DNA from: Clavulina sp. PMI_390
Taxonomy: Eukaryota; Basidiomycota; Agaricomycetes; Cantharellales; Hydnaceae
Length of the DNA: 64,000 nucleotides
Reading direction: 5' to 3'
Assembly: GCA_015039315.1 (NCBI GenBank)
Contig: WIDE01000009.1
Location: 248,001-312,000, forward strand
This document shows positions 11,321 to 22,923 of this stretch, piece by piece. The notes beneath the pieces were generated by a model. It searched no databases, had not been told where the DNA came from, and saw only the letters and a program-made list of their open reading frames with translations. Numbering within the stretch: the stretch's first letter is position 1; each line of letters starts with the position of its first letter. The position numbers and the translations under genes were made by a program.

Positions 11321-12845
11321 CTACAAGCACTGCGAGTAGTAAGCTATACGTTGATCAAAAATTAGTATCAGTCATCGTTCCAAGAGCCAAGCATACTCAC
11401 CATTCGAGTAAGTGCACGTGTACGGAGAAGCGCTAGAGAATCGCACGTCAATATTATTCCATGACCCTGCGCTTGAGAGCAATGCACGTACCAGACAGTA
11501 GATCCCGTGTAGCCAATACCACCACATTGACCATATTCAGGAACAGTGCTGGCCGTACTAGAAGCGCTCGTAGTAGTCTTGGTGCTCGTGGTGCTAGCCT
11601 TGGTAGTGGTGCTACTGGCTTTAGTAGTGGTGCTGCTAGCCTTAGTCGTCGTAGTCGTGGTGGAACCCGTGCACTGTTCATCGTTCAAGTTAGGCAACCT
11701 ATATGCAAATCGCCGAGTCGAGTGGAAGATCGTCACCCACCGAGGTAGACGTTAGAAGCGCGAGCTTCCAAGGCAAATCATTATATGACTGGTTTGATCC
11801 CGTTGGCAAACCCTGGTACAGGTATTGTGTTGGACCACAGGCCGAGTCGATCGTCATCGTCTGGTCCACGTTTGTGCGGACGGCTTCACCGTGACTGATA
11901 TCGGCGGTCCATGCTCCACCAGGGAACACCACATTCGCCGTGCCAGCGAAGGGGTTGGTCTCGCTGGCAGCCAGGGGGGTCCAGCTTCCGTTCAAAGCCG
12001 TTGCCGTCCAGGATCGGAAGTACCGATGACCGGTGCTGGCAATGCACTCCACAATCAAAAGGTACTGACTTCCGACCTTGTAAATATTCGAGGCTTCGAA
12101 CAGATTGTTTGGGTTGGTGTCCGACAGCGCAATGACAACATTACCCATGCCATTGGGGAAGTTCGCCACCGTTGTTTGCGCACGATACAAGTGGCCATTG
12201 TCATCCTCCGAGAAGTGGTAGCAGTTGGTATCATCACAGATAACCCACATGTCAAGCCAGCCACCAGTCCAGTTATCGGAAATGATGGTGGGCACACTGG
12301 TGAAGAAGTCTTTGACCGCAGACCAACCGTTCGGGTTAGTGATGTCGGGGTTGGTGGAATACCCAGCGTTGCCGTCTTGGAAAATAAGGTACCAGAGCTT
12401 TTGCGTTGTCATGTAGAAGACCTGAGGCGCCGCTCGGTAGCCGGTTCCGATAGCTGTTGCGTCGAGGTAGTGGATCGTCGCACTCTCCGCGCTATTGAAG
12501 TCGGTGAACGTCAAGTACGCCATCTGCTCTTATGGTTAGTGAAAGAGTTTTCTCATTGTAGTCGAAAGTTAGACAACATACATTATAGCCTTCTGCATCG
12601 GACACAGTAGACACGAAAACATGGTAGGCACCGTTGTAGTAAATCACAGAAGGATCTTTGAGCGCCGTAACATTATGGCTGTCGCTCTTGGGATAAATGA
12701 GAGGCTGGCTCGATGACCACGCGAAGGTGCTAGGAAGGGAACGACTGGAGTGCGCTTCGCCGCTCGCTTTTATCGATTCTAGTAAGCCAGCCAGAGCTGA
12801 GTTGGCTGTAACAGCAAGAATGGCAAGACCTGTAAAGAAGCGCAT
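11321..12845 (-). CDS. GH62 alpha-L-arabinofuranosidase with CBM1, copy 2
   Basis: A close paralogue of GH62-1 with the same five-exon plan; first exons are 12845-12582 and 12523-11741, and the linker exon starts at 11673. Signal peptide MRFFTGLAILAVTANSALA, GH62 propeller (ALKDPSVIYYNGAYHVF, MWVICDD, NLFEASNIYKVG, HRYFRSWTATALN) and a C-terminal CBM1 (YGQCGGIGYTG) are all intact. The linker carries one more KASSTTT unit than copy 1, an expansion typical of repeats. Most differences from copy 1 in the catalytic domain are conservative or synonymous, so both copies look functional. A TATA-like CCTATAAGTACT lies at about 12895-12906, 50-60 bp upstream. It is divergent from GH62-3 across 1.3 kb. 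Expected role: extracellular debranching of arabinoxylan. Confidence 0.95.
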
Positions 12846-14177
12846 CGGGAAGGGACTGAGAGTTTTCCTGCAATTATACGATGGCGAGCCAAGTCCTATA
12901 AGTACTCTTCAGAGACATCTTCGGGGGCAGTAGCTGGAGCGTGTGGCGAATCAAAGGCTCTAGAAACCATGAGATAGACTGAGGAAAAAAAGGCTTGGCT
13001 TCATGGCTGGAACTGGTGGCGGGCACATGGGCCGCCGTGGGCCGCCGTGGGGTACGCCATAGTGATCACATGGATTTAGATGCTTCGGGTGGCGCGACGG
13101 GCCGACAGGCTGAAGTGAAAGTTGAAGAGGAGCAAAATGTTACGATGCGAAGATTATCCAAAGCTCAACGTTCTGCATGGAATGCGCAAATATTTTAGGG
13201 AATGAATAAAAATTCGGACCTTTCTCAAGCACCAAGACAGATTCTTCTCGCATCAGACTATTTCAACCCCGTTGCATCATTTGGAGAGGCCTGTTGCCAG
13301 CGGATTCTCCTATGCGGCCGAGATTCCTCAGATGCAACGAGACTGATCGCTAGGGGGTCCTACAGAGATGTGCCATATCCACACTGGACACTGTAATTCG
13401 CGGGAGCAGTATGAGGATGAAAACATGCTTCGTATTGTGGTGTTCTGTGGCAGATAGTCGCAGAAGCTTCGTTGATTTACGCGCCCTGCACAATATACCC
13501 AAACAAACCCCGAGGATCTAGCCGCCTTCAACTTTCTAGTTTCAGAATTTTAGAGGCCAGCGCCAGGCCATGGGCTTAGTAGATCCACTTCTTTTGGCTT
13601 AAGGCTTCTATCCCTCCAACTTAACCAACAGCCTACTCTTGCAGTATCACAGATCTTGTCCATCCTCACCCGATGAGAATCCTCGGAAAAAATGTGGGCA
13701 ATTCTTAGGTGTCTTTTGCCACCAGATCACTAGTCAAGTCTTCTGACATCAGCTGGAATAAAGTTGAGTTTGCTGACAGAGGGTCGCCGTCGGCCATCAC
13801 TCCCCAATTGGCCTTCATGTCGGTGATAACCTCTAATCCGTGCGGTGGCTGGTAGGTTGGTATTAGCGAAGCAGGCACGCATCGCCAAGTTGTCGCTTTA
13901 ACTATTAGGCTAAAATTCTTGGCGCTGAATGCGAGAAGCAAAGTTCATAGCATTGAGTCATTGGCTTGACCCATGAGCTTGTGGCTCCAAATTGCAATGG
14001 TAACTAAATTGAGGAGAAAAAATCTTGGCAGCCCCACGATCGTTGGCTGTCAATCGTGGATCATTCTCAGTCGCGTGCGCAGCAGTATTCCCACTATGGT
14101 CAGGGTCTTCAGGAGTATTTATAGGAGGCTATGAGGGACCGCTGTGGGCCTCATCGATCGGGTCCCAGCTTTCAACC
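12846..14177. promoter_or_regulatory. Divergent spacer between GH62-2 and GH62-3
   Basis: Next to GH62-2 are a TATA-like box (12895-12906), a repeated GGGCCGCCGTGG (about 13030-13050), CCATAGTGATCACATGG (13057-13073) and a block shared with the GH62-1 promoter (13144-13163). Next to GH62-3 are a TATA-like TATTTATAG (14116-14124) and an inverted repeat CCACGAT...ATCGTGG (14034-14059). The middle has no clear gene. A minus-strand frame at 13705-13941 (contains GLEVITDMKANWGVMADGDP) may be a remnant I cannot identify. Confidence 0.55.
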
Positions 14178-15676
14178 ATGCAATCATTCATGAAACTTTT
14201 CGTTTTCATTACTACAATTAGTTCTGTCCTGGCGAATGCGCTTGGCTCAGTGCCTTTGGACGGTACCGCACTTCTGTCTCGCGCTCTGCCTAGTTCCTTC
14301 AAGTGGTCCTCCAGCCAGCCACTGATCTATCCCAAAAGCGATGGCAAAGGTATTGCCGCATTGAAGGACCCTTCCGTAATTTACTACAACGGGGCCTACC
14401 ATGTGTTTGCCTCCACTGCGACTTCGGCGGGTTATAACGTATGTCAGTTTTTGCGTAATTATGGCCACGAACTCATCTAGCGTATATCATTAGATGGTGT
14501 ACTTGACTTTCACCGACTTCAATAGCGCGGAGAGCGCTACGTTCCACTACCTCGATGCGACACCCATCTCAACCGGCTATCGAGCCGCTCCTCAGGTGTT
14601 CTACATGTCGACGCAGAACCTTTGGTACCTGATCTACCAAGATGGCAATGCAGCATACTCGACCAACACGGACATCACCAATCCGTCTGGATGGTCTGCT
14701 CCGAAGCACTTCTTTAGCAGCACCCCATCTATTGTTACCCAGAACATTGGCTCCGGCTACTGGGTCGACATGTGGGTTATCTGCGACTCGTCCAACTGTT
14801 ACCACTTCTCGTCGGACGATAATGGGCACTTGTACCGTGCTTCTACGACTGTTGCCAACTTCCCCAACGGGATGGGCAACATGGTAATCGCACTTTCGGA
14901 CTCCAACCCCAATAATCTATTCGAGGCCTCCAACATTTACAAGATTGGAAGCCAGTACCTTTTGATCGTAGAGTGTATTGGCAGTACCGGCCATCGCTAC
15001 TTCCGGTCCTGGACCTCGACCAGCTTGAGCGGAAGCTGGACCGCCCTCGCTGCGACCGAATCCAACCCCTTCGCTGGTGCTTCCAACGTTGCCTTCCCTG
15101 GCGGCACGTGGACTTCCGATATCAGTCACGGTGAAGCCGTCCGCACCAACGTGGACCAGACTATGACGATCGATTCGGCTTGCGGTCCGACGCAGTACCT
15201 GTACCAAGGTCTGCCGACAGGATCGAGCGGTGACTACAACACCCTACCTTGGAAGCTTGCGCTTCTTACATCCACTTCGGTCAGTTCAAAAATACCTTCT
15301 CAACTTGCCACCTCTACTCCTTGACTTACTTATGATGTATAAAAGTGCACGGGCTCGACGACGACGACTACGACGACTAAAGGCACCAGCACTACGACTA
15401 AGGCAACCAGTACTACGACCAGCTCAGGTTCCAGTACGACGACCGTTCCTGAGTACGGTCAGTGTGGTGGCATTGGCTACACAGGATCCACTGTCTGGTA
15501 CGTATAGTCATCATTTCATCAATACTATGCGGCAAAAGTTGGTATTAACATCTGGGCTGCTCTAGCGCCTCACCGTACACATGCACCTACTCAAATGGTG
15601 AGCAGTCTTGTCTAATCAATAACATGAATCACTAACTAATAATATCCTGCATAGCTTACTACTCACAATGCTTGTG
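14178..15676 (+). CDS. GH62 alpha-L-arabinofuranosidase with CBM1, copy 3
   Basis: Third GH62-CBM1 gene, on the opposite strand and more diverged. Exons are 14178-14438, 14494-15279, 15346 to about 15498, then two very short CBM1 exons (CASPYTCTYSN and AYYSQCL) ending at 15676. The five-exon structure matches copies 1 and 2. Signal peptide begins MQSFMKLFVFITTISSVLA; ATG 14190 is an alternative start. ALKDPSVIYYNGAYHVF, YWVDMWVICDSSNCYHF, NLFEASNIYKIG and HRYFRSWTSTSL mark the GH62 domain. The linker is shorter and has its own Thr-rich repeat. Conserved introns show all three genes share one ancestor; divergence suggests copy 3 split earlier. Likely secreted, acting on arabinoxylan bound to cellulose. 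Confidence 0.94.
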
Positions 15677-16016
15677 AGCTGAGTATTAGTAAATTCGATG
15701 GGGTTGTCTTGAGTCCGTGATGTAATTATAGAACCTTGACCTCGGCCCTATCGCTGGTTTGCTACGTCAAATTGTGTTCAATAAATGTTGTACTCCAGAA
15801 GAAGCGGCTTTCTAAGAATAGAAGGTTCTTTCTTCGAATATTCCTTCATGGATCCCAAAAATGATTGTGTGAGATGAGATCTATTCTACAGAAGCATTGT
15901 GGGGTCGTGAACAAGTCCAAAGGTCTCTCCTAGCATAGCATGACTCTTATAACTACAGTGGCTCCTTCCTCCATCAACGTGATACCCGGTCCCGTACCAT
16001 AAGCGCGAGGTCATCT
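15677..16016. other. Convergent intergenic, GH62-3 / proline dehydrogenase
   Basis: 3' flanks of two converging genes; AT-rich around 15820-15880. No gene or repeat recognised. Confidence 0.5.
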
Positions 16017-18503
16017 TCAGTTGGAACCCACAATCCCAAAATAACCGAAAATCTTGCGCCTCAATCTCGCTCCGACTTGCTTCCTCTCCGCCGTCGCCCC
16101 ACTGTCTCCACCTCCACCGTTGGCGCCTAATACGGACTTGTTCTCGATCGCGCGGCGGGCGAGATACGGGATCACCTAGTGTGAAAATCAATGGGACCAG
16201 ACGGATGGCGGTAGAATGACCCACAATTGAGAGCGAGCGATTTCAAGGGTGGTACAAGAGGAGGACGTTAGTATACGGCTAGCGGTAGCGGGCAAAAAGA
16301 ACTGCAACTGACATCCTCGAGCGAGCCATACGGGACGTATCTGATTGATAAGTCCATGTGAGACCTCGTGTGGGCAATAAATGGGAGGTCCGGAATACAC
16401 GTACTTCAGAGTAACTGGCATTGAGGCTTGAAGCCGCGATGCAATCATGCTCGTGAGGTCATCTCGCATGCCTGAATAAAACTCAGCTTCTAAAGCTTTC
16501 ATCAGGCAATTCGCGCGATTACCTACCGTATAGCTGCCCAAAAGTAAACCTCGAGGCATATTGATCATCGAGCCTCAAAACTTGACTGGCCCCTTCACCC
16601 GAGACCGGTTTAGCGAGTCCGTTCTCTTTCAGCAGCCTCATGATGAGTTCGCAGCTCTGAGATGGATAGCTCGTTAGGACTATGACGAGAAATTAGTCAG
16701 AGATGGTAGAATTTGACCGACCTCGTGGTTGTGTGTCCCGAAGAGAACGCCGAGTGTCGGTACGTCTCCCTTCAGACGATCATTCCTGAGAGTATGCACT
16801 AGGAGAGCAGCGGACTATGATAAGGTTGCCCCCAAAAAAGATTTTGAGCTCAAGCAAAGACCTGAATGAGGGAAATTGATAGTGTCACGAGAATCCCACC
16901 TTGTTGTATGTATCATCCGTGTCTTTCTTCTCTGTCCACACCGGTGGATGTGTCTCCACATCGCCACTTCCACCAATCCATCCACCCGTCGTGACACGCT
17001 TCTCCCAAACGCTCTTCTCCAATCCCTGATACGCACCGCGAACAAGCTTGACTCCAATCATATAACCTTCGCGTTTCGCATCTTCAAGGCACGCTTGCAA
17101 GTGGGGCACACCGCGTCGGAGATAGGATTGGTATGTCCCGTAGATGAGTGGCGTGTTTGGGCGTGACGCAGTGGATGCCGAGGAGAAGAAAAAGGACGAA
17201 GAGCGAGGAGATGTAGGGCGGTTGAATTCGCGTGTCAGGGCAAGGACAATCGCGTCGATTGCAGGCTAATGGAGGGAGGAGACAAGGAGCGGGGAGGAAT
17301 CGATCGTCTTAGTCAGATGTGGAGAAGTATTGGACCCCACTTCTTGATGACTCACAGTATACCTAAGAAGAGCCAGAACAAGATAATATTAAAAACTATG
17401 GCCTAAAGGAGCAGAAAAATGTAGTAGGACCAACGACATACCACGAGTGTTCCGCATCAAAGATCAGAGTAACGTTCTTCTGTTTCGCCAGAATACATAT
17501 CGACCTCAAGTCCCCATACATCTCCTTGATATCTGCGATATCTTCTGTGGTAAGGGGAGTAGGTGGGGTCTTCATTGAAAGCGCGACGAGGTCCTTGGAT
17601 GACGGTGTATGCGGGAATGGGACAGCCTTGGCAGCAGCTGACTGGGTCTCACAGATGTACATTGATAAGCGTTCGATACTTCCTGCGTCAGGGAGTAGTG
17701 CTGTCAGCTTAACTGCTGTCCAGGTCTTGCTAGGTGCAAATCCTCTCGTAAGGTTCTGTTCCTCGAACTGAGCTGCAGCATCAATAGAACGAACGACCTC
17801 GGCCATGTGCTGCTTATGCGGTGGGATAGGTTGCGAGTCATGAGACCCATGCTGCGCCTCTCCTCCTTCCTCGTGGACCTCAACGCTGTAAGCGAGAAGT
17901 GTCCCCGTGCCTTGCCGGCGGAGTTTGTCGAGGATGGGGAATGTCTCTGCGGCACTCTCACCGCCCACGAACTGCGTTTCATCACCATTACGTTCGTCAG
18001 ATTCATCACCGGTGTGATATCGAGTCGTATGATGTGCGCGAAGAAAAATTACAAAACGGTCAGGAGGCGCGACACGCGTGAGGGACCTGGGCAGTGCTCA
18101 CATGATCAAAGAATGTATGCCGGATGACGCTTTGTGATATCCGGTTTACGACAGGGATAGCATCCAGGGTAGACAGGATCGTAGGGGCACTGTCCACGAG
18201 TGCGGGGATGGCGCATGTCGTGTAGACGACGTAGGATCGGAGGAGCGATAAGAGGGATTCATCGGGATCTGTATCAGAATCTGTCCGCGATTTATGTAGT
18301 GGCGCTTCGAGATATGTAGGGGCAGCAAGGTACGAGAGAACACCTAGACCAACGACTCCTGCCCCAACGCCGACAAACGTTGGGGTCTTGAGAGCGGATC
18401 GCGGCGGCGAGGTTGACTGATAACGCGCGCGTGACCACGGGCCAGAGCTTCGCAGACGCGATTGCCGAGCAAGAACGCCGAGGAATAGGTTCCCTCTTAA
18501 CAT
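16017..18503 (-). CDS. PUT1: Proline dehydrogenase, mitochondrial
   Basis: FAD enzyme that oxidises L-proline to pyrroline-5-carboxylate, the first step of proline catabolism in the mitochondrial matrix. Start chosen at 18503 because MLRGNLFLGVLARQSRLRSS has the Arg-rich, amphipathic look of a mitochondrial presequence; a further N-terminal hydrophobic stretch (VGVGAGVVGLGVLSYLAA) follows. Order of motifs: FVGGESAAETFPILDKLR, AVKLTALLP, VTLIFDAEHSWYQPAIDAI, IYGTYQSYLRRG, GVKLVRGAYQG, then LFGTHNH, FGQLYGMRDDLT, KYVPYGSLED and VIPYLARRAIENKSVLG. The last is the hallmark of the PRODH barrel's C-terminal helix. The gene is split by many short introns. A Ser/Ala-rich insert before IYGTYQ is lineage-specific. 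It is divergent from F-box A1. Symbol follows the yeast name. Confidence 0.93.
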
Positions 18504-18755
18504 CCAAACGATGAGCAGAGATGCAAGTGAACAGGAAGAGAGATGATGGAGGTCAGCAGCAGACCTTGTGATAGGGCCCTGAACTTTGGGTAGATCGCGA
18601 TTCCACTCACCGAGTGACGTCGGGCCGCTACGGGGACCGTCACACTCTGTCACTGATTCACACTGTCACTCTCACAAAACTGATCCACCACTGGCATTGC
18701 CTCAGTCTGCGCTTGAATCACCTAAATCCATCAAGATAACACTCTAACAAATATC
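18504..18755. promoter_or_regulatory. Divergent promoter, proline dehydrogenase / F-box A1
   Basis: 252 bp between the two start codons. Repeated CACTGTCACTCTCAC-like tracts occur near 18645-18675. No clear TATA box. Confidence 0.45.
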
Positions 18756-20359
18756 ATGCCTTTATTCCCTCTTGATGTTCGCTCAGCATCATCGGCTATT
18801 CAGTCCCTCGCTGACGCTGTTGATAGCTGCTCAGTATCCGAGCTAGACCTATTCCCTCTTCTCCTGCTCGACGGCAATAAAAGAAAGCAATCCAGAAGCT
18901 CTTTAGAATCCACCCTAGCCTCAATCGACTCCAGCCTTGCTAACCTAGAATCTCTAATCGCAATGGCAACCACCTTACGCGACAAAGTAGCCAACTGGCG
19001 CCTGTGGGTGGCACAGCCGCTCAGTGGTGTCCGTGCTCTTCCAGAGGAGCTGCTAAGGGAGATATTCACTCTGGCGGTCGGGGTTCGCATCAATCCTGAG
19101 GATCCAACACCAGACTGGAAGCTGGCACTTGCGATTCGTCATACATGTACTTCGTGGCGGAAGACAAGCGACGGGTGTAGTATGATGTGGCGCGATCTCA
19201 CAATAAGAAATCCCTACAACATACCGCTACTCCCTCTCTTTGCGTCGCGATCCGGAGCATGGGGCTTATTTATTACTTTCGGCGATGCGTCGTGCACCGG
19301 ACGGAAGTCGCCATGGTGGAATGTTCATCCCAATAGCATGCCCATCCAGCCTCAGGATGCCAAACAAATGAAAAGATTATATTTTATTGACCCTATGGCA
19401 CTTGAAGCCCTATCCTTCTCCCGAGAAGCACTCAACGTTTTTGCCCCCGAGTGGTCCATTGCTGAGATGGATCGATACTTGGAGCGAAACAGATTTCGAG
19501 AAAGAGCTCGACACTGGGGTGAAAACACTGCGCGCTCAGACTGGGAACTACCACAGTACTTCCTGCATGCTCGTAGAACCGAGCTCCTGGGTTCTTTCCA
19601 CAAAACCGAGCCTCTTGCCTCAATGCATCTCACTGCACTTTGTCTCCATCAAATCTCTCAGTATCAGATCGAAGAAGTGCTTCGGATATCTAATCTTCCA
19701 AATCTATCCACCCTGGAGCTGAAATGCGCACGTTTTGACCGGGGTCCTCGTCCCAACGAAGGCAATCCTTCAGACGAACTTCCGACCGTTGTCAGTTCGA
19801 TTGTAGCAGTGGAGTTGGTCGAATGTGCGGAGGATTTCATAAGATCACTCCCTCAGAATCTTGTGTTTCCACGACTGGAATCACTCTCTATTACACAAGA
19901 AAGCGATCTCAATGACATGGGAAACCTTGCTACCATCCCCCTGGTGAGATCCCCAGAACACTATATTATTGATATTGCCACTCACCTCCTTCATAGATAT
20001 CTGCTTCTCCACTCATCCGTCGTTTATGCATATCGATGCCGTGGTTAGAGCAAGCTTTAGATCTCTTGAACTCCATTACCACAAATCCAGCTGGCCAAAT
20101 ACTCCCCGACCTGCGCTTCTTAAAAGTCATGAGGCACTTTCGGCACCTCTACGTGGAGGCTACCCCTGAAGAGCTGGATGGTCTTCAATTGTGGGTGCTG
20201 GAACGGCAAAGAGCGAGTGCCGTTCGTGGGTCAGTACAGTGCCCCCTCGAGGGGCTCCACCTATCCGAGGAATTCATCGGAGATCATCGTGACTGGTTCG
20301 AAGCGAATTTACCCTTGTTTTCTGTCTGCGGGTCGTCTTCTTCTGCAATGCCCTTGTGA
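18756..20359 (+). CDS. F-box protein, family A copy 1
   Basis: Likely a substrate adaptor of an SCF ubiquitin ligase; the target is unknown. Two exons, 18756-19943 and 19997-20359, with a 53-nt GTGAGA...TAG intron at the same point as in the other family A copies. N-terminal PLDVRSASSAIQSL is the family's signature. Residues about 40-95 form a helical, heptad-like region (SLESTLASIDSSLANLESLI). The F-box core follows (VRALPEELLREIFTLAV...CTSWRKTSD). The remainder is leucine-rich (ILRISNLPNLSTLELK-type), suggesting an irregular LRR fold. The C-terminus (LHLSEEFIGDHRDWFEANLPLFSVC) is conserved in copies 2-4. This is the most diverged of the four intact-looking copies. Confidence 0.85.
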
Positions 20360-20838
20360 CCAAGGGAGCGGATCGTTGCTCGTGTTATCCGCTGATGTGC
20401 ATCATATCAAGCATTTTACGGCTTTTCCACACTATCTATTCTTGCCAAGGAATTCTCATAAAAGAAACTTATAATCTTAATCACTGCACTGAGGCTTCGG
20501 CCCTATTGGTTGTTGGTCGCCCTTATGCCTCCAGGCCATACTCTTGGGATTAGGGCTGCAAATAAGAAATGCTACTCACTTATTAAAAAGGTACATACTG
20601 TGAATATCACGCAAGGGAAAGATTTCCTTCTACATCAAAGGAGGGGAACATACGGAGAAGATTATAGAGGTCAATGCGGGATAAGGTGAGCTCGGGTCGA
20701 TCAATCCTTCAAATTCAAACCTCGCCAATCAACTGTGCCACACTCTCACACACTCACAATCACCACCACCAGCCACCACCTACACACTCGACCACAACAA
20801 TCCCTCGACATCGATTTCTTTCCCCAACTTCCATTGCA
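20360..20838. other. Spacer between family A copies 1 and 2
   Basis: Contains the copy 1 3' flank and copy 2 promoter. The part from about 20650 (GGTGAGCTCGGGTCGATCAATC, then a CA/CCA-rich 5' UTR) recurs before copies 3 and 4, so promoters were duplicated with the genes. Confidence 0.55.
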
Positions 20839-22416
20839 ATGTATCAGCCGACAGCGATGTCACCATTCTATCTCGAAGTACGATCGGCGTCATCGGTTAT
20901 TGACTCCCTTCTTGAGAAGGTCACCGCGAGCCTCTCTCCTTCTCTACTGCAATTTCCACCCCTTATTCTCCTGGAAGAAGGTGAAAGAAAAAAAGCAAGA
21001 GCAACGACCGACTCGTCTCTTGACACGATCGACTCCACACTCGCCGAATTGGCCTCTCTCATTTCCTTAGCAGAAGCCTTGCGCGACCGGGTGGCAAAGT
21101 TACGTGTGTGGGTTGCACAGCCTTTAAGTGGCATCCGCGCCCTTCCAGAAGAACTTCTCACGGAAATATTTTGCATTTCCGTGAACAACAATTACTGTCC
21201 CAACAACCGATACATAGGTTGGAGGATGACCCTGTCAATTCGCCACACATGTTCTTGGTGGCGAACTGTGAGCGACAGATGCAGTGGGCTGTGGCAAGAC
21301 ATTGGAATAAGACATCCTTCCCAGATGCCATTGCTGCCCATGTTTACATCGCGTTCTGGAGTGCGCGGTCTTGATGTCATGTTCGAATTGCCGGACCATC
21401 CAAATCGGGCGCCTTGGCTGAATGTTGATGCCAAGAGCATTTCCATCAAGGCCCAAGACGCGAAGAACATCAGGGGACTGTACATTGTTGATCCTCTTGT
21501 GCTCAGGGCTCTAAGCTTCTCGCCTAAGAGCCTTGATGTCTTCTCTCCAAAGTGGTGCAGTGCTACTTTCAATCAGAGTGGCAATTATTCGTACCTGAAC
21601 CTTCCCCCTTACTTCCTACGGGCTAGTTCAATTGTCTTAAATGGACTTCCTGGACCAATTAGCCCTATGACCTCGTCGCATCTAACCGCCTTATTCCTCC
21701 ATCGGATTTCTCAGCATCAGATCGAAGAACTTCTGCGAATTTCCGCTCTTCCTCATTTATCTTTCTTGCGCCTGAAGTCCTCGATATTTCGTGGGAACTT
21801 TGATGAGGGAAGTTTTTCTACCAGACCTCCAACGATTCTCAACTCAGTTGAAACGCTGGAACTGGTTTTTTGCGAAAATAAATTCACTCACTCGCTTGCC
21901 CACTACGTCGTGTTACCGCGACTTACCTCTCTCTACTTTCTACAAGATGAAAAGGACTGCGACGAGCTGGGCGCCTCTGCTATCACACCACTGGTGAGTC
22001 GACCAAATGATATAGCAAATAATGATGCAACTGACTTGTGATCTCAGTTAATATGCTTTCCCCTTCTCGCTCGGTTGGCGCTCTGTATGCCACAGCTCCG
22101 ATATGCTCTTGATGTTCTACAGAATCTCAATTACGGATTGCTAGGCCCCAAACTCCCAAAGCTTCACTCGCTGAAGATTGTAGGGCACCCTGAGCAACAA
22201 GATTCAGGCTTGACGGATGATAATCTTGACGATCTACGATCTTGGGTGCGGGGGCGACTCCAAGCGAGCCGCTCCGGCGGCACTCAACCAGACGTGCACC
22301 CGCTTGAGGAGCTACATCTTTCCAAAGATTTTCTCGGGAAACACCGTGGCTGGTATGAAGAGAACCTTCCGGTCTTCTCCCTCTGCGAGTTCTCCCATCC
22401 AACAGTATTCGAATGA
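20839..22416 (+). CDS. F-box protein, family A copy 2
   Basis: Paralogue of the F-box genes on either side and closest to copy 3. Exons 20839-21993 and 22048-22416 flank a 54-nt intron. I start at ATG 20839; ATG 20857 aligns exactly with the starts of copies 1 and 3 and is equally plausible. SPFYLEVRSASSVIDSLLEK opens the protein, followed by a helical region with SLDTIDSTLAELASLI, then the F-box (IRALPEELLTEIFCISV, HTCSWWRTVSDRCSGLW). The tail has repeated leucine-rich segments (LTALFLHRISQHQIEELLRIS, LPHLSFLRLKSS) and the conserved end (LSKDFLGKHRGWYEENLPVFSLC). Predicted SCF adaptor; substrate unknown. Confidence 0.86.
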
Positions 22417-22923
22417 CGGGGCGGAGGGTACTGGGTGTCGGGCTCTCCCTTCTTCGCTGAGTCCCTTCTGCCCGACATCCAGAAGCCATAACAACGCGGA
22501 CGTCGCCTTTTATTGGACGTATTCCTCTGTAGGTTATAAAACCATCCCGTAATCTAATACTATGTATACTGCTCCTGGGGCTTTATCCTGGTGTAGCAAC
22601 GCTCTTGGAATGGAACTGCGAATTTACCACTGACTTGTGAGAGGATTAACCGAGTGTATGTCTAGCTAATGTTACACAATGGAGAAATCCATTGGGATTA
22701 AAAAAAAAAAGGGGGGGGGGGGGAATACGTTTAAAGGCGGAGCGTGAAGATCGGCGTGTGCTCAGGTGAGTTCGGGTCGATCATTGCTCGCTGGCGGACC
22801 CGATGGCGTGAACCATGTCACACTCTCACATGCCCACCCAACCACCGTCACCTCCACCACGATCCCTTTTCGGCCGAGGCCACCCCTAGCATTTTCTTTC
22901 CTCAACTTCCGCTGTGGCCAACG
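22417..22923. other. Spacer between family A copies 2 and 3
   Basis: 3' flank of copy 2 and duplicated promoter of copy 3 (GTGAGTTCGGGTCGATCATTG at about 22766). Contains the A/G homopolymer block at 22700-22723. Confidence 0.55.
22700..22723. repeat. Poly-A/poly-G junction
   Basis: Eleven A are followed directly by thirteen G. The lengths are prone to sequencing error and slippage. Confidence 0.9.

Noticed and set aside
13705..13941. Independent small gene in the GH62-2/3 spacer
   Set aside because: No start context, splice sites or recognisable domain; may be a relic.
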